Below, in pieces: positions 26,011 to 34,926 of a stretch of DNA of 64,000 nucleotides. The notes beneath the pieces were generated by a model. The model had not been told where the DNA came from. It searched no databases and saw only the letters and a program-made list of their open reading frames with translations. The position numbers and the translations under genes are program-made. Numbering within the stretch: position 1 is the stretch's first letter; each line of letters begins with the position of its first letter. Location of the stretch: contig NZ_JACJQJ010000030.1 in NCBI RefSeq assembly GCF_014696615.1, positions 1 to 64,000 of the forward strand, given 5' to 3'. Source of the DNA: Nostoc linckia FACHB-104. Its GTDB lineage: Bacteria > Cyanobacteriota > Cyanobacteriia > Cyanobacteriales > Nostocaceae.

Positions 26011-26295
26011 GCGAACGAGGCTTTTTGCTCCGTGAATGAGGCTTTTTGCTTCGTGAACGAGGCTTTTTGCTCCATTAATGAGGCTTTTTACTCCGTGAAT
26101 GAGGCTTTTTACTCCGTGAATGAGGCTTTTTACTCCGTGAATGAGGCTTTTTACTCCGTGAACGAGGCTTTTTGCTTCGTGAATGAGGCTTTTTGCTCCG
26201 CGAACGAGGCTTTTTGCTTCGTGAATGAGGCTTTTTGCTCCATTAATGAGGCTTTTTACTCCGTGAATGAGGCTTTTTGCTCCATTAATGAGGCT
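26011..26295 (+). repeat. 21-bp tandem repeat, 13.6 units
   Basis: Thirteen full units and one partial unit of 21 bases follow one another. Each is a variant of GTGAAYGAGGCTTTTTRCTY plus C, and units 5-7 are identical. An open frame through the array (26032-26355) would encode NEAFYSV-type heptads, but it has no ribosome-binding site and its start is just a GTG in a unit, so I call it a repeat. It lies 130 bp upstream of the HtrA promoter motif. Confidence 0.92.
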
Positions 26296-26427
26296 AATAA
26301 TACCAATTCACATAATGTTTCTAACAGATACCTTGGTAGCGGCTTAAAGCTGTAATCCCCTAAAGTCAATCGTCATTCTTCCTCCTCTGCTTACACAGCC
26401 ATAGGATATTTTTTGATTTGGAAACCC

Positions 26428-26458
26428 TAAGTTCTCGCTAACTTATCTATCTTCACCC
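26428..26458 (+). promoter_or_regulatory. Shared promoter-like motif, copy for the HtrA-type protease operon
   Basis: TAAGTT, five bases, TAACTT, ATCTATC, TTCACCC, ending 75 bp before ATG 26533. Confidence 0.78.
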
Positions 26459-26532
26459 ACAAGCCTTTGTGAAAACCCGAAACTTGTAACCAAGAGCAAC
26501 GAAAAATATCAATTTACAAAGAGTTTTGGGTT

Positions 26533-27810
26533 ATGAAGACAGTAAATCACGATTTTGAAGAAAATCCTCATCCATTAGCTGATATTGAAGCTAATTCACC
26601 AGCACCAGAAATTGAGCAACCAAAACAAAATAACTGGAAACAGCCCCTAGCTTGGCTCCTTTTAGCGGGTGCAGGTGCTACGATTATCAGCCTGCGCTTG
26701 TTACACCATCCCCAAACTGTACCACCAGCACTGCAACCTTCCCTAGAAACTACAGCCAATCAAACATCTGCTAACTTCGCACTCGATAAAAATCCTAACT
26801 TTATTACTGCAGTTGTGCATCAAGTGGGGCCTGCGGTAGTCCGAATTGATTCTACACGTACCATCAAGAATCCCAATGCTGGTATTTTTAACGATCCGCT
26901 AATTCAACAGTTTTTTGGTGATGAGTTACCAAAAGTACCATCCCGGGAAATTGAACGGGGTATTGGTTCTGGCTTCATTATTGATTCTCATGGCGAAATT
27001 CTCACGAATGCTCATGTCGTCAACGGTGCGGATACAGTAACAGTCACCCTCAAAGATGGACGGACTTTTAAAGGTAAAGTTATGGGTAGCGATCCGGTGA
27101 CAGATGTTGCGGTGGTAAGAATTCCAGCGAATAACTTACCAACGGTGAGATTAGGCAATTCCGATCAATTGCAACCTGGTGCATGGGCGATCGCGATCGG
27201 TAATCCCCTTGGTTTAGATAATACAGTAACTCACGGCATTATTAGCGCCACAGGTCGCTCTAGTTCTCAAGTAGGAATGCCGAATGAACGTGTTAATTAC
27301 ATCCAAACCGATGCACCCATCAATCCTGGTAACTCTGGAGGCCCCTTACTGAATGCGTCTGGTGAAGTAATTGGGATTAACACAGCAATTATTCAAAATA
27401 GCCAAGGTTTAGGCTTTGCAATTCCCATTAATACTGCCAAGAAAATTGCCTCACAATTAATCGCTACAGGAAAGGTTAATCATCCTTACTTGGGGATTCA
27501 AATGCTCACATTAACACCAGAGGTAAAAGAGCAACTTAATAGCGATCCCAACTCTCCCATTACTGTTGAAGAATCTCAAGGTGTACTAATAATTAAAGTG
27601 GCGCGGAACTCCCCAGCTAATACAGGCGGACTGCGCGCAGGTGATGTGATTATTAAAGCCAATAATCAAGCCATTACTAATGCTGAAGAATTGCAACAAT
27701 CTGTAGAAAATACTCCTGCTGGTAATAATTTACAACTGCAAGTTTTGCGGCATGGACAGACTTTAAATCTGAATATCCAAACAAAATTACTCCCTGCAAA
27801 CGCGAAATAA
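26533..27810 (+). CDS. HtrA/HhoA-type periplasmic serine protease
   Basis: This 425-residue protein has one N-terminal membrane segment (about 38-56). The trypsin-like domain has the triad H161 (TNAHVV), D191 (DPVTDVAVV) and S268 (NPGNSGGP). One PDZ domain follows (about 315-415, GVLIIKVARNSPANTGGLRAGDVI). This is the usual layout of cyanobacterial HhoA/HhoB/HtrA, which degrade or refold damaged periplasmic and thylakoid-lumen proteins under heat, light and acid stress. The sequence alone does not tell which of the three it is. It leads a likely operon with two small membrane proteins and signal peptidase I, under the shared motif. Confidence 0.92.
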   Translation: MKTVNHDFEENPHPLADIEANSPAPEIEQPKQNNWKQPLAWLLLAGAGATIISLRLLHHPQTVPPALQPSLETTANQTSANFALDKNPNFITAVVHQVGPAVVRIDSTRTIKNPNAGIFNDPLIQQFFGDELPKVPSREIERGIGSGFIIDSHGEILTNAHVVNGADTVTVTLKDGRTFKGKVMGSDPVTDVAVVRIPANNLPTVRLGNSDQLQPGAWAIAIGNPLGLDNTVTHGIISATGRSSSQVGMPNERVNYIQTDAPINPGNSGGPLLNASGEVIGINTAIIQNSQGLGFAIPINTAKKIASQLIATGKVNHPYLGIQMLTLTPEVKEQLNSDPNSPITVEESQGVLIIKVARNSPANTGGLRAGDVIIKANNQAITNAEELQQSVENTPAGNNLQLQVLRHGQTLNLNIQTKLLPANAK

Positions 27811-27864
27811 ACTCAACTTATTGTCATCAACTGTTTACTCCTCACTCAAACAGATAAGTAAATC

Positions 27865-28623
27865 ATGAACATTTTTGAAAATATTTCTCTTACTTCTGTA
27901 ATTTCCCCGCTAATTCTATTAGCCATCTTGCTAGGAATGAGATATATAGCAACTACCCGTGCGGTAGGTTATCAAAATGCTAGCAGAGAATTACTCTACG
28001 CTCTCCCGTGGTTTTTAGTTTATTTCATCCTGGGATTTTTTGTTTCGCGATTGATTAATTATGAATCATTGAGTTTTCTGATTGTTTACGCAGTTTTTTT
28101 AGCAATTTCCTTGATATATCTCCTCACATGGAATTGGCGTAAACAGCAAGCAGGTTATTTACTATTAGATTCTGGCTTCGTTTTAAGGAATAAGCGCTTA
28201 GTTTGGTTGAGTTTAATTACTATGGCGCTGGCAGCTTTTTACTCGACTCTATTTATTGATGCAGCTTTAAGCGGAGTCTCCCTTCATGACAATGTTCATA
28301 ATAGTTATTTCACTGGTGCAATCATTCTCTGGACTAGCGTAATTTTATTAATTTCTCGCGGTTTTAGTAGGCTGGAGTTTAGAGAGAACGGAATATGCTA
28401 TATGTTTTCACTCTTGAAATGGGAAAAACTTAGATCCTATAGATGGGAAAAATCGGGAAATAATGTACTGATAGTTGGTTTTGATCCCAGTTTCTTCCTT
28501 GTTAGATCCTATTGGCGGTTGGTGATTCCTGTAACTGATAAGGATGCTGTCAATGAAATCATAGCTTACCACCTAAATAAGCGAACACAAATATTATCTT
28601 CATCTGCTTCTATTCAGAAATAA
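27865..28623 (+). CDS. Membrane protein with C-terminal DUF5673-like domain
   Basis: This 252-residue protein has about five hydrophobic helices in the first 170 residues. A C-terminal soluble beta-rich domain follows (FSRLEFRENGICYMFSLLKWEKLRSYRWE, shown here in two parts of the DUF5673 pattern: LEFRENGICY and KWEKLRSYRWE). Family function is unknown. It starts 55 bp after the protease gene and is probably co-transcribed with it. Confidence 0.65.
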   Translation: MNIFENISLTSVISPLILLAILLGMRYIATTRAVGYQNASRELLYALPWFLVYFILGFFVSRLINYESLSFLIVYAVFLAISLIYLLTWNWRKQQAGYLLLDSGFVLRNKRLVWLSLITMALAAFYSTLFIDAALSGVSLHDNVHNSYFTGAIILWTSVILLISRGFSRLEFRENGICYMFSLLKWEKLRSYRWEKSGNNVLIVGFDPSFFLVRSYWRLVIPVTDKDAVNEIIAYHLNKRTQILSSSASIQK

Positions 28624-28669
28624 TTCTCTACAAATTCAATTTTTCTAATTTAAATGGCAGGTTGAATTT

Positions 28670-29170
28670 ATGCCGCCTAACACGCAATTAAGTAATAAAG
28701 CTAAACCTTTCCGTTTGAATACAATGATATTAGCAATCATCAGCGCTGCTTTACTCTTAGGAATTGTCATCGGTGTAAGTTTAACCAGTCTTGCCAATTC
28801 TAATCCAGAAAATATCAATAGCAGTATCTATATTGATAGTGCCGCACCTGATGCTAATGTTTGCGTACAATATGGCGCAAGTGCGATTGTTACGGATACT
28901 CGCATTTATCTTACTCTCAACCCTTTTAAAGTTTATGTTACGCAACCGCGTATGCAACCTGGATGCGTTTTGCGTACTAGCGATTGGGCGATTTTACAGC
29001 AAAGAAATCTAGTAACATCCCAACAAATCAGTAATTGCAAAAGTAGTTTGAATACCTTTGCTTACACTGGCAAGCTAGAAAATTCGCCACAGGTTGCTTG
29101 TGTTTATCAAAATGACGCTGCTGGTAATTTATTTGCCTCTCACTCAGCAGTTGGTACAACACCACAATAA
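28670..29170 (+). CDS. DUF3172 membrane-anchored protein
   Basis: This 166-residue protein has one membrane helix (about 20-42). The exported domain contains PDANVCVQYGASAIVTDTR, LNPFKVYVTQPRMQPGCVL and RTSDWAILQQRNLV, which are the conserved blocks of DUF3172, a family of cyanobacteria and plastids. Four cysteines (for example C65 and C98) could form disulphides in the lumen or periplasm. No function is known. It lies between the DUF5673 gene and the signal peptidase gene. Confidence 0.78.
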   Translation: MPPNTQLSNKAKPFRLNTMILAIISAALLLGIVIGVSLTSLANSNPENINSSIYIDSAAPDANVCVQYGASAIVTDTRIYLTLNPFKVYVTQPRMQPGCVLRTSDWAILQQRNLVTSQQISNCKSSLNTFAYTGKLENSPQVACVYQNDAAGNLFASHSAVGTTPQ

Positions 29171-29192
29171 TGAATTTCAGGCTTGGTAACTT

Positions 29193-29786
29193 ATGTCAAA
29201 CCTTAAGCAACAAAATCATAGTCCATCTCGTAAAGAAAATATTTGGCTTGAAGGAATAACAACTCTAGGTTTAAGTTTAGTTTTAGCTTTGGGTATTCGC
29301 ACTTTTGTTGCCGAAGCGCGTTATGTTCCTTCTGGTTCAATGGAACCAACTATTCAGCCAAATGACCGCTTAATTATCGATAAGATTAGCTATGATTTTA
29401 GCAATCCAAATCGAGGAGATATAGTAGTATTTAATCCTACAAAAATACTGCGTTCAGAACATTATAACGAAGCGTTTATTAAGCGTGTAATTGGTTTACC
29501 TGGAGAAAAAGTAGAGGTGAAGAATGGACGAGTGTATATCAATGATTCACCTTTAAAAGAGAATTATATCGAAGCTACACCAAACTATCAATGGGGGCCT
29601 GTGATTGTCCCAGCTAACTCGTATCTCGTTTTAGGTGACAATCGCAATGATAGTTATGATAGCCATTATTGGGGTTTCGTTCCTCGTCATAACATCATTG
29701 GTAAAGCTGTTTTCCGTTTCTTCCCCTTCAATAGCATCGGTGAATTTAATAGACCGATTTACGTTTTAAGTTCTCAACATAGTTAA
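29193..29786 (+). CDS. lepB: Signal peptidase I
   Basis: This 197-residue protein has an N-terminal membrane helix (about 20-40). VPSGSMEPT gives nucleophile S49, IKRVIGLPGEKVEV gives the general base K97, and GDNRNDSYDSHYWGFVP is box E. It removes signal peptides from exported proteins. Its place at the end of an HtrA-led operon under the shared motif suggests induction together with the exported proteins of the regulon (inference). Cyanobacteria often carry two or more such genes, so it need not be the only one. Confidence 0.92.
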   Translation: MSNLKQQNHSPSRKENIWLEGITTLGLSLVLALGIRTFVAEARYVPSGSMEPTIQPNDRLIIDKISYDFSNPNRGDIVVFNPTKILRSEHYNEAFIKRVIGLPGEKVEVKNGRVYINDSPLKENYIEATPNYQWGPVIVPANSYLVLGDNRNDSYDSHYWGFVPRHNIIGKAVFRFFPFNSIGEFNRPIYVLSSQHS

Positions 29787-29799
29787 GGAATCGCAGAAT

Positions 29800-29904
29800 A
29801 TGATACTAACAATAATTGCGCTGTTTGAGTTTTTGTTTGTAACTTGCTTGCTATTGGGTAGTGGTTTATTTTTGAGCCTTATTAACGCAAAGATAAACTC
29901 ATAA
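29800..29904 (+). CDS. Possible 34-residue single-span membrane protein
   Basis: ATG 29800 follows AAGGAATCGCAGAAT and opens a frame to TAA 29904. The product (MILTIIALFEFLFVTCLLLG...) is one hydrophobic helix with a short polar tail (SLINAKINS), like other tiny membrane subunits. It follows lepB by 13 bases. No homologue comes to mind; support is the ribosome site and composition only. Confidence 0.45.
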   Translation: MILTIIALFEFLFVTCLLLGSGLFLSLINAKINS

Positions 29905-29994
29905 TTAACGAAGATAATGCTGCCTGATTTTTAGTGCGATCGCAGTCTGTTGAACAATTAATTAATAAATTGAAATTACAAGGATTGAGCAACC

Positions 29995-30993
29995 ATGAAT
30001 ACTGTAAATTTTGCTGACTACGAAACTGAGAAAATAAATAACCAAGTTCTAAATTACAACGATCACTTGCGTACTTATCTACAAGAAATTGGTCGTGTAC
30101 CCTTATTAACTCACGAGCAAGAAATACTGTTTGCTAGACAAGTTCAAGAGATGATGAATGTTATAGCAGTTAAAGAAGAACTGACTTTGCAGCTAGAGCA
30201 TGAGCCAACATTACAAGAATTAGCTGAACATTTGCAGTTAGATATTAAATTATTGCAACAAACAATTCACTGGGGTAAACAAGCCAAGCAGAAGATGATT
30301 GCAGCTAATCTGCGCTTAGTGGTTGCAATAGCGAAAAAATATCAGCATAGAAATATGGAGTTTTTAGATTTAATTCAAGAAGGTAATTTAGCTTTAGAAC
30401 GAGGAATTGAGAAATTTGACCCCAATCGCGGTTATAAACTTTCTACCTACGCTTATTGGTGGATTCGGCAAGGAATTACGCGCGCGATCGCACAGCAAAG
30501 TCGTACTATTAGATTACCCATTCACATATTTGAAAAATTAAATAAAATTAAGCGCGTACAACGTGAGTTATCGCAACAATTAGGACGTACTCCTCATACA
30601 AATGAAATCGCCTTAGCTTTATCTTTAACACCTAGCCAAGTTAGAGAATATTTACAGTTTAACCGCAGACCCATGTCTCTAGAAAACAGAATTGGGCCAA
30701 ATCAAGATTCAGAATTACAAGAGATTTTGGAAGATGCTGGACATTCTCCAGAAGACTATGTTGTGCAAGAATCTCTACAACATGACTTGCAAAAGATGTT
30801 AACAAAACTTTCTCCACAACAACGAGAAGTATTAACTCTGCGCTTTGGTTTAAAAGATGGACATGAACTATCTTTAGCAAAAATTGGTCAACGTCTAGGT
30901 GTAAGTCAAGAACGAGTAAGACAAATAGAGCAAAAAGCTCTCAAAATTCTCAGACAAAATAAGGAAGATATCAGTATTTATATCGCTAGTTAG
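29995..30993 (+). CDS. RNA polymerase sigma factor, RpoD/SigA family (group 2-like)
   Basis: This 332-residue protein has region 1.2 (LRTYLQEIGRVPLLTHEQEI, from about residue 24) and region 2 (ANLRLVVAIAKKYQHRNMEF, LDLIQEGNLALERGIEKFDP, YAYWWIRQGITRAI, about 100-175). Regions 3 and 4 follow, ending with RFGLKDGHELSLAKIGQRLG and VSQERVRQIEQKALKILR. Size and lack of a long region 1.1 fit a non-essential group 2 sigma factor of cyanobacteria. Such factors redirect transcription under stress. Its nearness to the motif-bearing genes makes it one candidate regulator, but nothing in the sequence proves this. Confidence 0.9.
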   Translation: MNTVNFADYETEKINNQVLNYNDHLRTYLQEIGRVPLLTHEQEILFARQVQEMMNVIAVKEELTLQLEHEPTLQELAEHLQLDIKLLQQTIHWGKQAKQKMIAANLRLVVAIAKKYQHRNMEFLDLIQEGNLALERGIEKFDPNRGYKLSTYAYWWIRQGITRAIAQQSRTIRLPIHIFEKLNKIKRVQRELSQQLGRTPHTNEIALALSLTPSQVREYLQFNRRPMSLENRIGPNQDSELQEILEDAGHSPEDYVVQESLQHDLQKMLTKLSPQQREVLTLRFGLKDGHELSLAKIGQRLGVSQERVRQIEQKALKILRQNKEDISIYIAS

Positions 30994-31035
30994 TTGCAAT
31001 ATTTCTTGTTTAAAATCTCAAGGAGATGGCTGATT

Positions 31036-31413
31036 ATGAATCATATTGTTCTGTGTCTCATTTTAGGATTAGTAGCAGGCATGATTAGCGGGATGACAGG
31101 TATCGGCGGCGGTATCATAATTTTGCCGGCTTTAATGTTTTTATTAGGTTTTTCTCAACATTTAGCACAAGGAACTACTCTAGCTGTGCTAGTGCCACCA
31201 GTAGATTTATTAGCAGCGTGGACTTACTATAAACAGGGTGATATAGATATTAAAGTAGCCACCATTTTATGTTTGGGTTTTATTTTAGGTAGCTGGTTAG
31301 GTGCGAAAATTGGCATAAGTTTACCTAATGAAATTTTAAACAAAGCTTTTGCGTTGTTATTACTGCTCAGTGCCATGAGGATAATATTCCTATCGCATCC
31401 AGAAGCACTGTAA
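31036..31413 (+). CDS. Half-size TSUP (TauE/SafE-type) membrane protein
   Basis: ATG 31036 has AGGAG 10 bases upstream, so I reject the TTG at 30994. The 125-residue product has about four helices and the N-terminal TSUP signature (GLVAGMISGMTGIGGGIIILPAL, whose core is GMTGIGGG). Normal family members have two such halves and about 250 residues, so this is a half-length form that may dimerise. Members export sulfite or organosulfonates or carry other anions. It lies just before an anion-type ABC system. Confidence 0.72.
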   Translation: MNHIVLCLILGLVAGMISGMTGIGGGIIILPALMFLLGFSQHLAQGTTLAVLVPPVDLLAAWTYYKQGDIDIKVATILCLGFILGSWLGAKIGISLPNEILNKAFALLLLLSAMRIIFLSHPEAL

Positions 31414-31485
31414 TAGCTAAATGTTTTAACTTGAAGATAACCTCAACATGAGATTCTATTTAATGAGTTCCTCACCATAAGCATC

Positions 31486-32811
31486 GTGGTAGTTAATAAA
31501 GCAACCGAAAACCTAATTGCTCTGAAAAATGTCAGAAAATCTTATCAGCAACCCAACGGACAGCAAATAGTCATTTTGGAAAAAATCAATCTTGAGTTGC
31601 GTCCAGGAGAAATAGTAGCTTTGCTAGGGCCTTCGGGTTCAGGAAAATCTACTTTAATGCGGATAGTTGCTGGGTTAATTGCTCCCAGTCAAGGTGAAGT
31701 TTTGTATCATAATCAGCCGCTAGTTGGTTTAAATCCTGGGGTAGCAATTGTATTTCAAAGCTTTGCTCTTTATCCTTGGTTAACTGTATTAGAGAATGTG
31801 GAACTAGGTTTAAAAGCTAAAGGAGAAGTGCCAGATTCTCGGCGAACCAAGGCGCTACAGATGATTGATATTATCGGCTTGGATGGATTTGAAAATGCCT
31901 ATCCAAAAGAACTTTCTGGGGGAATGCGTCAGCGTGTGGGGTTTGCTAGGGCTTTGGCTGTAGAACCAGAACTGTTATGTATGGATGAGCCATTTTCAGC
32001 TTTGGATGTACTGACAGCAGAAAACTTGCGGTTTGAATTATTGGATTTGTGGTTAGAACGTCGCATACCGACCAAAGCCGTCCTGATTGTGACACATGGG
32101 ATTGAGGAAGCGGTAATTTTGGCGGATCGGATTATTGTTTTGGGACGCAATCCTGGGAGAATCCGTGCTGATTTAGTTGTGAGTTTACCTCATTACCGCG
32201 ATCGCAAACACCCAAGCTTTCAAGCCTTGGTAGATCAAGTGTATACAATCATCACTAACCCCGATCTAGATAAAATTGAAACACCTGCAACTCCCTCTGT
32301 AGAAGCTGCGACACAACAGCCAAAATACCAGTCTTTACCAGCAGTGCGAATTGGTTCGATTGCTGGGTTATTGGAATTATTAGAAGACCGTCAAGAAAAA
32401 GATTTATATCGACTTGCTCAAGAATTACAACTAGAGGTAGATGATATTTTACCAATTGTCGAAGCTGCAAAATTAATGGATTTTGTAGAACTGGCAGAAG
32501 GTGATATTAGTCTGACAGCAATCGCTCAAGAATTTATTAATGGCGGTATTGATGAACGCAAACAAATTGTGCGATCGCAACTTTTAACTCATATTCGCTT
32601 AGTACAACAAATTTATCGTCTATTAGAAGCGAAAAATAATCAACGCATTCCCGAAGAATTAATTTTAGATATCCTAGAAACTCACTTTAGCCCAGAAGAA
32701 GCACAGCATCAATTAAAAACTGCTGTTGATTGGGGTCGTTATGCCGAAATCTACGGCTACGATGAGCCATCTGGACAAATATTTCTAGAGCAGGTTGCTG
32801 TTAGTCAATAG
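31486..32811 (+). CDS. ABC transporter ATPase, nitrate/sulfonate (NitT/TauT) type with C-terminal AAA-associated domain
   Basis: The start is probably GTG 31486; there is no in-frame ATG upstream before a stop. The 441-residue protein has Walker A GPSGSGKS (about 48-55), Q loop FQSFALYPW, signature LSGGMRQR and Walker B LLCMDEP. A C-terminal extension (about 285-435) of the AAA-associated type follows, as in some nitrate/sulfonate/bicarbonate-family ATPases. It works with the fused permease encoded at 32992. No periplasmic substrate-binding protein is encoded nearby, so the substrate cannot be named. Confidence 0.85.
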   Translation: MVVNKATENLIALKNVRKSYQQPNGQQIVILEKINLELRPGEIVALLGPSGSGKSTLMRIVAGLIAPSQGEVLYHNQPLVGLNPGVAIVFQSFALYPWLTVLENVELGLKAKGEVPDSRRTKALQMIDIIGLDGFENAYPKELSGGMRQRVGFARALAVEPELLCMDEPFSALDVLTAENLRFELLDLWLERRIPTKAVLIVTHGIEEAVILADRIIVLGRNPGRIRADLVVSLPHYRDRKHPSFQALVDQVYTIITNPDLDKIETPATPSVEAATQQPKYQSLPAVRIGSIAGLLELLEDRQEKDLYRLAQELQLEVDDILPIVEAAKLMDFVELAEGDISLTAIAQEFINGGIDERKQIVRSQLLTHIRLVQQIYRLLEAKNNQRIPEELILDILETHFSPEEAQHQLKTAVDWGRYAEIYGYDEPSGQIFLEQVAVSQ

Positions 32812-32966
32812 TCAATGGTCATTTGTCATTTGTTTTTCTGCTACCCTACCTCCAGTTGCTCCGGCGCTACTTTTCATCCCTGCATTTCCCACTGGGAAAT
32901 TTTATGACCAATTATTCCTTGATGTACAAGCCCCTAAATTTATGGGGAGTCTAATTTTGAATTTTG

Positions 32967-32997
32967 AATTTTGAATTCGGAGCAAAGCGACATGACT
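32967..32997 (+). repeat. Dispersed repeat supplying the start region of the permease gene
   Basis: AATTTTGAATTCGGAGC, then AAAGCGAC, ATG and ACTC. The same 31 bases recur on the minus strand at 56452-56483 with two substitutions. In both places the GGAG acts as ribosome-binding site and the ATG or GTG as start codon of unrelated proteins. Confidence 0.75.
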
Positions 32998-34731
32998 CGA
33001 CCTCTCACTCCTGCTAACAAAACTCCGGGACGTAACAATTGGACTTGGCAAGATGGATTGCTGATTCTAGCGATTATTTCCTTGATAGTGCTAATTATCA
33101 GAACTGGCGCTCAATTTAGCGGTGCTTTTCAACCTGAGCTGACAATTTCTACAAATATTAATGCTTTACCTGAATATACAAGCCAAACTTTAATTCGGAT
33201 GGGGCTAGCTTACTTTTTATCCCTAATTTTTACCCTCATCTATGCCTATACTGCTTATCGCTCCCGAATGGCTGAACGGATTTTAATTCCCATGTTAGAT
33301 ATTCTGCAATCAATTCCAGTATTATCTTTTTTACCGGGTGTAGTATTGGCTTTAATTGCTTTATTTCCAGGGCAAAGAATTGGTGTAGAACTAGCAGCAA
33401 TTTTACTAATTTTTACGGGAATGACTTGGAATATGACTTTTAGTTTTTACCAGTCTCTTCAAAGTATTCCGCGAGAATTATTAGAAGCCGCAGAGGTATA
33501 TCGGCTTAATATTTGGCAACGTTTTTGGAAATTAGAGTTACCATCTGGTGTGATTGGTTTAGTTTGGAATAGTGTGATGTCGGTGGCTGGAGGGTGGTTT
33601 TTTTTAATTGCAATTGAGTCATTTACTTTAGGTAATAAAGATTTTCGTTTACCTGGCTTAGGCTCTTTTTTAGGTACAGCCGCCAACAAGGGAGATTTTA
33701 TTGCTATATTGTGGGGCTTGGTAGTGCTAATTGGGGTGATTGTCGCCACTGATTTTTTTGTCTGGCGACCTTTGATTGCTTGGGCAGAAAAATTTAAGTT
33801 AGAGATGGTGGAGACAGAAAATGCACCCCAATCGTGGGTATTAGATATGATCAGGCGATCGCCTACTTTACGCGCAATTAGCGAAAAGGTTGTTCAGCCA
33901 TTACAATCAGCCATAGACGACAGTTTAATTCGCTCATTTCCTGTACGTCCTGTACCTGTCAATGCTAAAGGTCGTCTAAATCTACCAAATTTTTTCAATT
34001 GGATATTTGTAAGTGGTTTTACCTTAATTGTTCTGTGGGGTACTTGGGAAGCTGTACTACTATTACGGACTTTAGGTTGGGGTGATTGGCTACAGGTAAT
34101 TAAAGGTGCAGCCTTGACAGCCTTGCGGGTAATCGTTGCTTTAATCTTATCCCTATTGTGGACTGTACCTGTGGGAGTCGCCATTGGTCGCAATCGGCGG
34201 TTAGCGCAAGTATTACAACCATTAGTACAAATCGCCGCCTCTGTCCCGGCTACAGCTTTATTTCCCGTACTGCTATTGGGTTTAACCCGTATTGCTGGCG
34301 GTTTGCAGATTGGTGCGATCGCGCTGATGATGTTAGGAACAATGTGGTATATCCTATTTAATGTCATTGCTGGGGCGCAGTCTATTCCCTCAGACCTGAT
34401 TGAAGCCGCTTGGGTATATAAACTTTCCCCTCTACAACGCTGGCAAACCTTAATTTTACCTGCCATTTTTCCCTATTTAATTACAGGCATTATTACTGCC
34501 GTTGGTGGTGCTTGGAATGCCAGTATTGTGAGCGAATATGTCACATTTCAAGGGCGAGTAATTAGTACTGATGGATTAGGTGCAACAATTTCTCATGCAA
34601 CAGCTACAGGCAATTTTTCTCTGCTGTTAGCTTCAACTATCATAATGTCCCTGTTAGTAGTATTAACCAATCGTTTGATTTGGCGACCTCTCTACAATCT
34701 TGCTCAAGAAAAATATCAATTATTGGTATAA
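32992..34731 (+). CDS. ABC transporter permease, two BPD domains fused
   Basis: I chose ATG 32992 with GGAG nine bases upstream; both lie in a dispersed repeat. The 579-residue product joins two complete permease domains (about 70-275 and 365-575). Each has the EAA cytoplasmic loop that docks on the ATPase (EAAEVYRLNIWQRFWKLELP and EAAWVYKLSPLQRWQTLILP). Ordinary NitT/TauT-type permeases are single domains that dimerise, so this fusion makes the whole membrane pore. It partners with the ATPase 180 bp upstream. The lack of a binding-protein gene leaves direction and substrate open. Confidence 0.85.
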   Translation: MTRPLTPANKTPGRNNWTWQDGLLILAIISLIVLIIRTGAQFSGAFQPELTISTNINALPEYTSQTLIRMGLAYFLSLIFTLIYAYTAYRSRMAERILIPMLDILQSIPVLSFLPGVVLALIALFPGQRIGVELAAILLIFTGMTWNMTFSFYQSLQSIPRELLEAAEVYRLNIWQRFWKLELPSGVIGLVWNSVMSVAGGWFFLIAIESFTLGNKDFRLPGLGSFLGTAANKGDFIAILWGLVVLIGVIVATDFFVWRPLIAWAEKFKLEMVETENAPQSWVLDMIRRSPTLRAISEKVVQPLQSAIDDSLIRSFPVRPVPVNAKGRLNLPNFFNWIFVSGFTLIVLWGTWEAVLLLRTLGWGDWLQVIKGAALTALRVIVALILSLLWTVPVGVAIGRNRRLAQVLQPLVQIAASVPATALFPVLLLGLTRIAGGLQIGAIALMMLGTMWYILFNVIAGAQSIPSDLIEAAWVYKLSPLQRWQTLILPAIFPYLITGIITAVGGAWNASIVSEYVTFQGRVISTDGLGATISHATATGNFSLLLASTIIMSLLVVLTNRLIWRPLYNLAQEKYQLLV

Positions 34732-34926
34732 GTAGGCGGTGTAATTAAAGATAGCCGGCTAGGGCTGTCATTTGTCAATATAAATAATTTTTAGTCTATT
34801 GATCGTCAATATTTTGATTTAGTTCCCAGAACTTACAATTTTTGTTTATAAGTTAATAAGTAATTGGGAAAAGTAGAAAAATTGATAATAAAAAGCGATT
34901 CTGATCAATAGGGAAGGTGATATTAC

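Noticed and set aside
23698-26295. The two tandem arrays as CRISPR arrays
   Set aside because: Units are 21 bases head to tail without unique spacers, and no cas gene is present.
26032-26355. Open frame encoding NEAFYSV heptads
   Set aside because: It exists only because the 21-base repeat contains no stop in this frame. It has no ribosome-binding site and its start is an arbitrary GTG in a unit. Kept as a repeat.
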